Source: Eustoma russellianum
Taxonomy: Eukaryota; Streptophyta; Magnoliopsida; Gentianales; Gentianaceae
Direction of reading: 5' to 3'
Length of the DNA stretch: 64,000 nucleotides
Assembly: GCA_036186865.1 (NCBI GenBank)
Contig: AP025067.1
Coordinates: 27,299,726-27,363,725 of the forward strand
Below, in pieces: positions 56,856 through 64,000 of this stretch. Each line of letters opens with the position of its first letter. Positions within the stretch are counted from its first letter, which is position 1. Both the position numbers and the translations under genes were made by a program. The notes under the pieces are model-generated. The model saw nothing but the letters and a program-made list of their open reading frames with translations, was not told the DNA's origin and did no database searches.

Positions 56856-57004
56856 AAAATAGTTACTATATCAAAGATTCTATATTGCTCGTATTGGTCA
56901 TTTCAATATTATTTAGTCAGATATTTTTAAATAATATTTAAACATGATTTAATTACATGATTCAAATCATAAACTGACTTATATTTATCTTGTGTAAAAT
57001 GTAC

Positions 57005-58190
57005 TTATAGATCTCGAAGAGTAAAACAATCATCGGTCATATGCCGAGAGGAACCTATATCAAGAAGCCATGGCTTACCAGTCATCTTATTACGATTGTT
57101 AGTCGGTTGCGCAGCAAAGAAATTACGCAGGAGTGTCCCACTGATTTGCGCTAAGTACGAAAGAGCAGCGTTGGCACGAGGGGGCAGGAAGCCTCTGCCA
57201 CACCCTGTAGCACCGCAGGATGAAGCCTGGCCACGTCCTTGACCATGACGTTTTCAACCCACCAATCAGGTGAACGATGCAACCGAAAACATGTCTCAAC
57301 CTCATGACATGTGCATTTACAATGAGAGCAAAAACTAACAGAACCATCACCTTTATCTAAGCGTGACTCGGTTCGAGGTAGTGGAGCTTGGATGGTGATG
57401 AAGGCAAAACTCCCGGCGGTAATAAAGACAAGTATGTTTGGATCAGTTCGTCACATTCAATGTCACATAGCCATGTGAATATGCAGGTTAACGCAACTCC
57501 TCTCTCTATTTAGCTCGGACAGGAAGGTGCAAGACGCCTCAGGTGGGCCCTGCCATCTAGCAGTGAAACCAACGTGTTACAGCTTTCCGCTACAGGTCTG
57601 CTCGGATCTTACTGCCTGCAATCTCGCTGCTTGGCTACGCCTTCAAAGCCAGACCTCTATTCAGCTCGACCCAATTGTCAGAGCAAACACCTGCCAGTAA
57701 GCAACATATTCAAGTTGTCTTCCGGGCTGCGAGACATCAATTGCACATTCTCTTCCCGAACAACGGTAGAATAAACTTAATTCAAAGGTGGAAAAGTATC
57801 GAGAGACAACAAATTTGAACGCACCCTTGCATAGAAATTTTCATCTAGACCAAGAAGGAATTGGAGTACCTATTCGTCCTCAAATCGACTATAACATGCA
57901 ACACCAAGATCGCAAGAGCACTTACAACACACGCACGTTGGTGGGGGATCGCAATCAGACAGGTCCTCCCAAATCTCCTTGATCCGTCTGTAGTCAGCAA
58001 CAGATTGGCCGAGTTGTTAACAATTAGGCAACTCACCTTTGAGTTGCTGAATCCGTGGCCCATTAACAGCTTGAAATATCCTTCCACAAATCAACAACAC
58101 TTTCTTTATAGGAAATATAGGATCGTAATGATTAAGAGAGGGTTGCAAGGCGCTTGTGTATGTAAGGGCACGTTGCCACGTGAAGACATG
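57005..58190 (-). pseudogene. Degenerate Ty1-copia gag and protease remnant
   Basis: Minus strand, from right to left: GPRIQQLKGELPNC and QSVADYRRIKEIW (UBN2 capsid), frameshifts, then the knuckle CSHCKCTCHEVETC with FRLHRSPDWW near 57260-57350, and KPWLLDIGSS-like protease residues near 57050. Many stops. The LTRs are gone. Confidence 0.6.
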
Positions 58191-58274
58191 TGTTGAAAAT
58201 ATTATTCTACATTGGCTAATTTGAGAAAAAATACACGAGTTATATGAGGATGAGGTACTAACGCTCATTGCATT

Positions 58275-58479
58275 TGAAGAAGTGTAAATTTGATATTGGA
58301 ATAATTTGTCAATCGTATTGTGTTTACAGAAGTAGTACGTATCTATAGCTGCCTATCAAACTTAAGAGATAAGGATACAACAACAAATTCTATCCACAAT
58401 GCAACTACTCTTATCTACAAGGTTGGTTAGAATAAATTCTAACTAAGTTAAATCTTAACTAGTATGTCTTATCTCAATA
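58275..58479 (-). repeat. Left outer LTR of the composite
   Basis: 205 bp, differing from the right outer LTR at about five positions by eye. Confidence 0.88.
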
Positions 58480-58648
58480 CTCCTCCTCAAGTTGGCGCAT
58501 GAATGTTGACAATGCCCAACTTACTCACAAATAGGCGAAAATTATCTGGACCAAGAGGCTTGGTAAGCCCATCGGCTAGTTGACGTGATCCTGGAATTTT
58601 GCATGGACGAATAAGACCAGCGGAATAATGTTGACGGACAAAATGGGG
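58480..58648 (-). pseudogene. Inverted pol tail (RNase H C-terminus)
   Basis: On the minus strand it reads IRPCKIPGSRQLADGLTKPL to the pol stop and a short PPT. It is a diverged copy of 62690-62836. It meets the plus-oriented Gag (NGENYFVWRKAF) at an AAAATG shared by both sequences. Confidence 0.85.
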
Positions 58649-60222
58649 AGAATTATTTCGTTTGGCGGAAAGCTTTTGTCAATGCTTTAAGCTCTAAGAA
58701 CAAAGCAGGGTTTGTGGATGGAACCATCAAACGTCCAGACACTGCCTCTGTCAATTATTCTGTGTGGCAGCAATGTAATGCTCTAGTCCTGGCATGGCTG
58801 TCAAATTCACTGGCCAAAGAGCTTCAAGGCACCGCTGCTCATGCTGATTCAGCCCGTGATGTGTGGGTGGATCTAGAGGAGCGTTTCACTCAAGGGATTG
58901 ATGCACATATGTATGAGCTATGTCGGTCCATTGCTTCCCTTAGACAGGAGAGGAGCATGGTCTCGGTGTACTATGGACGCCTCAAAGTCCTCTGGGGTGA
59001 ACTTCAGTCGTTTGATGCGGTTCCCATTTGCAGTTGCGGACTCTGCACGTGCGGTTTGTCCAAGGCAATGGAGAAAGTCCATGAAAAGGAGATGGTGTTT
59101 GATTTTCTAATGGGCCTTGATGAATCTTTTAATACAGTACGTTCGCATATTTTAAGTATTGATCATTTACCATCACTTGGGTGTGTGTATGCGATTGTAG
59201 CACATGAGGAGAAGCAACGGGTGGTTGCACAAAGTCGAACTCCTCAGTTTGAGGCTGCTGCTTTGGCAGCGTGGCATCCCACTGGTGAAAGCCGATCTTC
59301 CAAGGCAAAGGGAAAGGAGGAGAGGCCTCGATGTACTCATTATGGTAAGGTCGGACATTTGCGTGAGACGTGTTATGACCTTATAGATTATCCTGCTCAC
59401 TGGCTGCCCCGTAGCCACAGAGACCAGCCAACTACGGGCAAAACAGCTTCGGTGGAAGCGGCCAAGAGCCTTGCGGTGCAGGCCGATTCATTAGCCTCGT
59501 CTGCACCTGCTTTTGCGGGACTTACACTTGCGCAGCAACAACAGTTGGCACAATTTGTTGATCATCTGAATGGAGGTAACTTTGGTTCAAACGTTCCGAT
59601 AGCTGGCAAGAATGAGCTGGGTACAGTCTCTTTTGCTCCTTTCTTATCGTCACATTGGCTTTTTGATAGTGGAGCGAATGTGCATATTGTCAACAATTTA
59701 TCTATGTTTACTACTATTGTTAATGATAAAGTCGAGGCTACCATACAAATACCCGACAGTGCACATGTGCCGGTTCGAGCCATTGGCACTGTCCAGCTCT
59801 CAGATACTTTGGTTCTGCATGATGTTTTGGGGGTTCCAGATTTTGCTTTTAACTTGATTTCTGTTAGCCGGTTGGTGAAAGATATGAAGTGTGCATTAAC
59901 ATTTGGTCCAGACTTTTGTATTCTACAGGAGATGCCATCGAGGAAGCTGATTGGAGTGAGTAAGCAGCACGATGGTCTCTACAGCCTTGTCCTTGGTTCG
60001 CGCAGTTTAGCATTAGCGGCAATCAAGAGTGATGAGTCCATTTGGCATCGTCGCTTGGGTCATCTTTCTCTCTCGAAATTTCGTTTCTTACCTACTGTTG
60101 CTACTTCCAATAAAGATATCTTTTGTGATGCTTGCAGTAGAGCAAAGCAAACATGTTTATCTTTTCCTGTTAGTACTACTGTGACTTTCCATTCTTTTGA
60201 TCTTGTTCATTGTGATATTTGA
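58645..60222 (+). pseudogene. Ty1-copia Gag, protease and start of integrase
   Basis: Starts inside Gag at NGENYFVWRKAFVNALSSKN (no Gag start codon left). UBN2 capsid part, knuckle CTHYGKVGHLRETC (second Cys replaced by Tyr: C-x2-Y), protease WLFDSGANVHIV, GAG-pre-integrase WHRRLGHLS...CDAC. The frame then hits TGA in place of Trp at CDI-GPY (60222). Only the 5' end and this stop break an otherwise long frame. Confidence 0.87.
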
Positions 60223-62837
60223 GGCCCTTATAAGACACCGAGTTTGTCTGGTGCGTGTTATTTTTTGACTATTGTTGATGATTATAGTCGTACTACGTGG
60301 GTATATTTGATGAGTTCTAAATCTGAAGTCTGTCGTTATTTGTTTCATTTCTTTAACTGGGTACGTACACAGTTTGGTAAACCAGTTAAGCGTGTTCGTA
60401 GTGACAATGGGACGGAGTTTACTAGTCAAACTATCCTCATTTATTATGCTAATCAAGGAATAGATGCTCAAACTTCTTGTTCTTATACTCCACAACAAAA
60501 TGGTGTTGTGTAAGCATCATCATCTTTTAGAAGTCGCTCGTGCCCTTCGGTTTCATGTAGTTTACCACTTAAGCTCTGGGGGGAATATATTCTTACTGTT
60601 GTTTATCTTATAAATCATATGCCCACAGTTATACTCAAGAATAAGACACCATATGAAGACTTAATGGGACATTTACCTACCTATTTTCATCTTCAGGTTT
60701 TTGGTTGTTTGTGTTATGGTTATACTCATCATCGCACTCGTGATAAGTTTGCTCCACGGTCTGCACCAGGCATTTTCCTTGGCTATCCACACTCACAAAA
60801 GGGTTACAAGATATTTGATTTGTCTAGCCACAAATTTTATGTTTGTCGTGATGTGTCATTTTATGTACATGTGTTTCCATTTGCAAAGGACTCTTGTATT
60901 CTCAGCCAACACAAAGTCGCCGTCCCTGCCTCTTGCTGGGATACTGCTGTACCCAGTTCTCAGCTTCTAACCGAGTTCCCGCCATCACCTGCCATCGTTC
61001 CAGATTCGGCTGGGCCATTACTTTCCCCAGCCGAATGCTCACAACCCATGGATGGCACTTCTCCTTCCTCGTTCGAGTCTGCCTCCCCATCCGCGGTAAT
61101 TCCCTCGACGCGTGGCCAACGCCAGCGTCAGTTGCTGCGTCGTCTTGCTGATTTTGATGTCGTGTTACCTTCTTCTCTCCAGCCGTCGACTGCGTCACCC
61201 ACTCCTACAGCGAACTCCACGATATTTTCCTTATCTCAATTTTTGTCATATAATCGTCTATCTCGGTCTTATCGTTGTTATGTTGCGGCCATCACTGCGG
61301 GAGATGGGCCAGTTTCTTTTCGTCAGGCTGTTCAGCATGAACACTGGCGTAAAGCAATGCAGCGTGAAATTTCAGCTCTTGAAGCTAATCATACATGGTC
61401 CGTTGTGCCTTTGCCCCCTAGCAAACGCACCATTGGTTCTAAGTAGATTTACAAAATCAAATATAATCCGGATGGTACAGTTGAGTGTTACAAGGCGCGT
61501 TTGGTTGCTCGTAGTTATACAAAAGTCGAGGGTATCGACTTTAATGAGACTTTTACACCTGTGGCTAAGTTAGTCACAGTACGGTGTTTACTAGAGGTAG
61601 CAGTGGCGCATCGTTGGCATATTCACCAGTTGGATGACAACAATGCCTTTTACATGATGATCTCACGGAGGATGTCTATATGCGGATTCCACCTGGTTTT
61701 GCTGTTCAGGGGGAGCGAAATGTGTTTAAGCTTTGTAAGTCGCTATATGGTTTACGTCAGGTGTCACGTAATTGGTATGCTAAGTTCACTACCTCTCTCA
61801 CTGCACTTGGGTATATTCAGTCTGATGCAGATCCATCTTTATTCATTATGTCTACTGAGTCCTCTTTTGTCGCGGTTCTAATTTATGTTGATGATGTTAT
61901 TGTGACTGAAGATGATCTCACACGTATTACAGCTTTAAAGACATATCTTGATCATAAATTTAAAATCAAGAACTTGGGTCCCTTGAAGTATTTTCTTGGG
62001 ATTGAAGTTGCCCGCTCTCCTGATGGTCTGGTGTTAAATCAACGTAAGTATGTTCTTGATATACTCATGGAGTGTGGACTACTTGGATGTCGTCCAGCTA
62101 GCACGCCCATGGATCAGAAGGTTCGGTTTACTGATTCTGATCCTCCTTTAGAAGATGCTGTATTTTATCGACGTATTGTTGGTCGTCTTCTCTATCTTAC
62201 TGTCACGCGTCCCGATATTTGCTTTGCGGTTAATATGCTTAGTCAGTTCATGCATACTCCTCGCGAATGTCATCTTGATGCCGTTTTCCATTTACTGCGT
62301 TATCTTAAGCAAGCACCCGGTCAGGGACTTTTCTTGCCTACTGCGACTTCTCTCAGTCTTACAGGATATTGTGATGCCGACTGGGCTGGGTGCTCTATCA
62401 CACGCCACTCGACCACGGTATACATGATTTTTCTTGGTTCAGCTCTCATTTCTTTGCATTCTAAAAAGCAGCCTGTTGTTTCTCGTTCGTCTGCTGAGGC
62501 TGAGTATCGCGCCATGGCCTATGCCATGAGTGAAATAGTTTGGCTTCAAACACTCTTGAAGGATCTTCATATACATGTTTCCAAACCTGTCGAGCTTTAT
62601 TGTGATAATCAAGCCGCCTTACATATTGTGGCTAATTCCGTTTTCCATGAACGCACGAAGCATATTGAAATTGATTGTCATTTTGTTCGTCAACATTATT
62701 CCGCTGGTCTTATTCGTCCATGCAAAATTCCAGGATCACGTCAACTAGCCGATGGGCTTACCAAGCCTCTTGGTCCAGATAATTTTAGCCTATTTGTGAG
62801 CAAGTTGGGTATTGTCAACATTCATGAGCCAACTTGA
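60223..62837 (+). pseudogene. Ty1-copia integrase, RT and RNase H
   Basis: Integrase core: FLTIVDDYSRTTWVYLM, RSDNGTEFTS and PQQNGVV, with frameshift there (family continues ERKHHHLLEVARAL). 60619-61446 holds FGCLCYGYTHHRTRDKFAPR and GIFLGYPHSQKGYK, ending at TAG (Trp lost). RT resumes: GIDFNETFTPVAK, a shift in NAFYMMIS, then 61680-62837 with VLIYVDDVIVT (YVDD), KYFLGIEVARS, and complete RNase H (GYCDADWAGC, SSAEAEYRAM, CDNQAALHI, HERTKHIEIDCHFVR). Four or so lesions. Confidence 0.87.
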
Positions 62838-62844
62838 GGGGGAG

Positions 62845-63018
62845 TATTGAGATAAGATATACTAGTTAAGATTTAAATTAGTTAGAATTTATTCTAACCA
62901 ACCTTGTAGATAAGAGTAGTTGCATTGTTGATAGAATATGTTGTTGTATCCTTATCTCTTAAGTTTGATAGGCAGCTATAGATACGTACTACTTCTGTAA
63001 ACACAATACGATTGACAA
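62845..63018 (+). repeat. Partial inner LTR, plus orientation
   Basis: Follows PPT GAGGGGGAG, starts TATTGAGATAAG, and stops 31 bp short of the LTR end at ATTGACAA. With the outer LTR 43 bp away it forms a long foldback of about 170-bp arms. Confidence 0.87.
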
Positions 63019-63048
63019 CGATTGAGGACGAAAACAAGAATCAAATCT

Positions 63049-63061
63049 GGCTCTGATACCA
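63049..63061 (-). promoter_or_regulatory. Primer-binding site of the composite's shell
   Basis: TGGTATCAGAGCC on the minus strand directly inside the right outer LTR. Confidence 0.87.
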
Positions 63062-63266
63062 TGAAGAAGTGTAAATTTGATATTGGAATAATTTGTCAAT
63101 TGTATTGTGTTTACAGAAGTAGTACGTATCTATAGCTTCCTATCAAGCTTAAGAGATAAGGATACAACAACAAATTGTATCCACAATGCAACTACTCTTA
63201 TCTACAAGGTTGGTTAGAATAAATTCTAACTAAGTTAAATCTTAACTAGTATATCTTATCTCAATA
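63062..63266 (-). repeat. Right outer LTR of the composite
   Basis: 205 bp, 5' LTR of the minus-oriented shell. Confidence 0.88.
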
Positions 63267-63326
63267 GCATTAAGGTTTTAAATATATATATGTCTCACCT
63301 CATGTAAACCTAAGTTTCAACATTAG

Positions 63327-63380
63327 AACTGTGCGTTTATGTACAAGTACAATGGCCTATTTACCAAGAAACTTCCTGAA

Positions 63381-63453
<73 letters not shown>

Positions 63454-63833
63454 TATATATATATATATAGACACACACAAAGGAAAAGGGAATATACAGA
63501 AGTAGTAGAAGATATGTACAATGAATGCAATCCGAGATTAACGAGAATAATTCCTAACAGTTTGGTTGTAAATTGGCTCAAGATTTAAGAAAGAGGCTCA
63601 AGATTTAAGGTTAGACGGGGAGGGTCGGCCATGGCTAAAAAATTAGGGCAAGGGTTTAAGAGGAAGAAGTAGGCAACAAAATTTTAAAGTAAATGGAGTA
63701 GATCGTGGCTGTGATACTATGTCAGAATAACATAACAAAAAATATTTCGTGTATTCTCAAAACGAGCTGCGTGTATATGTACAAATACAATGACCTATTT
63801 ACTGAAAAAAATTCCTAAAAGATATATACAAAG
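63327..63833 (-). mobile_element. Remnant of a small LTR element
   Basis: Two related blocks (63329-63395 and 63766-63833: ATGTACAAGTACAATGGCCT and ATGTACAAATACAATGACCT with similar flanks) lie about 437 bp apart. A PBS-like GGCTGTGATACTAT at 63707-63720 lies before the second block's start TGTCAGAATAACA. This suggests a minus-oriented TRIM or a copia remnant. The microsatellite at 63382 interrupts the left block. Confidence 0.45.
63382..63471. repeat. (AT)n-(ATGT)n-(AT)n microsatellite
   Basis: A long AT run, about six TATG units, then AT again and an ACACAC end. The short frames across it are repeats, not genes. Confidence 0.92.
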
Positions 63834-64000
63834 TGATGGTGTCAGATATATCACCAAGTATTAAGTGTGATGTGGTGGGTTATGCCGTTAATTCTCCGTC
63901 AGTTGTCTTTAATAGGTGATTGGCCGACCTGCACAAAGGAACGAGGTCAGAGGACCGGAGATCTATGGCCCCAGGTAATACCCTCCGACGGTCAAGTCAT
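63834..64000 (-). repeat. Start of another Retand-type LTR, runs off right edge
   Basis: Begins TGATGGTGTCAGATATATCACC and matches the 45482 LTR through CCAGGTAATACCCTCCGACG with many substitutions. It is a more distant copy. The rest lies outside the window. Confidence 0.8.

Larger units (their letters stand above)
58275..63266 (-). mobile_element. Ty1-copia composite: minus-oriented shell, inverted interior
   Basis: 4992 bp with a perfect GCATT duplication (58270-58274 and 63267-63271). The outer LTRs (205 bp each, 58275-58479 and 63062-63266) are both minus-oriented and start TATTGAGATAAG on that strand. Next to the left LTR is the pol tail in minus orientation (58480 to about 58645). Next to the right LTR is the PBS in minus orientation (63049-63061). 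Between them, from Gag through RNase H and most of a third LTR (62845-63018), everything is plus-oriented. Confidence 0.88.
58191..63322 (-). repeat. TRIM-family solo LTR split by the Ty1-copia composite
   Basis: The left piece 58191-58274 (TGTTGAAAATATTATTC, AGTTATATGAGGATGAGGTA) and the right piece 63272-63322 (CACCTCATGTAAACCTAAGT + TTCAACA) join into one LTR like 39289-39424 in reverse orientation. The interval between is the insert at 58275-63266. Confidence 0.68.

Noticed and set aside
58275..63266. Simple full-length plus-oriented Ty1-copia
   Set aside because: The left end has no plus-oriented LTR or PBS; the outer LTRs and PBS are minus-oriented and the target duplication fits only those.
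63331..63588. Tyr/Ile/Met-rich frames on both strands
   Set aside because: Translation of the AT/ATGT microsatellite.

Overview
This is plant nuclear DNA, most likely from a eudicot and perhaps an asterid. The evidence is an intron-rich subtilase gene with plant splice signals, a RALF-like peptide gene, plant LTR-retrotransposon lineages primed from initiator tRNA-Met, and Au-type plus (TTG)n-tailed SINEs. The species cannot be named from the sequence. At least three quarters of the window is mobile DNA. There is one 10-N assembly gap at 3419-3428.

Layout. 1-7496: an LTR remnant, an F-box fragment, a RALF-like gene on the minus strand (1286-1555), a SIRE-like LTR remnant and a solo LTR (5818-6290). 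7497-22967: a decayed Ty1-copia element on the plus strand with its reverse transcriptase split by a much younger Ty3-gypsy (Tekay-like chromovirus) element on the minus strand (11373-21444, target duplication TGGCA). 24004-39975: a complete ten-exon, 722-codon cucumisin-like subtilase gene. Its intron 3 holds an 8.3-kb SIRE-like Ty1-copia derivative (25940-34281), and its other introns hold SINEs and a TRIM. 40174-41285: a cluster of tRNA-derived SINEs. 41448-43050: a truncated Ty1-copia 3' end. 43835-44941: a solo LTR (target duplication ATAAT). 45482-56520: an 11-kb Tat/Retand-like Ty3-gypsy element on the minus strand (target duplication ATATA) with an antisense spliced extra gene. 56577-56855: a SINE with 18-bp target duplications. 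57005-58190: a degenerate Ty1-copia gag fragment. 58275-63266: a Ty1-copia composite whose interior is inverted relative to its outer LTRs (target duplication GCATT). 63834-64000: the start of another Retand-type LTR.

Host genes. Only the subtilase and the RALF-like peptide look intact. The subtilase keeps Asp137, His193, Asn296 and Ser516, and its reading frame closes exactly across all nine introns although the gene body has grown to 16 kb. Its first intron uses a GC-AG donor.

Most interesting signals. (1) The Tekay-like element's gag-pol reads as one 1481-residue frame only if two short introns (107 and 70 nt) are removed; retaining the first would stop translation just after Gag. (2) Its LTRs carry five hairpin units with a constant 30-nt loop, whose stems differ between units but change in complementary pairs. 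(3) The Retand-like element has an antisense gene with its own TATA box and three introns. (4) The 58-63 kb composite combines oppositely oriented parts of two related elements inside one target duplication. (5) An in-frame Gag-RNase H fusion and a second protein read through the polypurine tract into the LTR are found in the element inside the subtilase intron.
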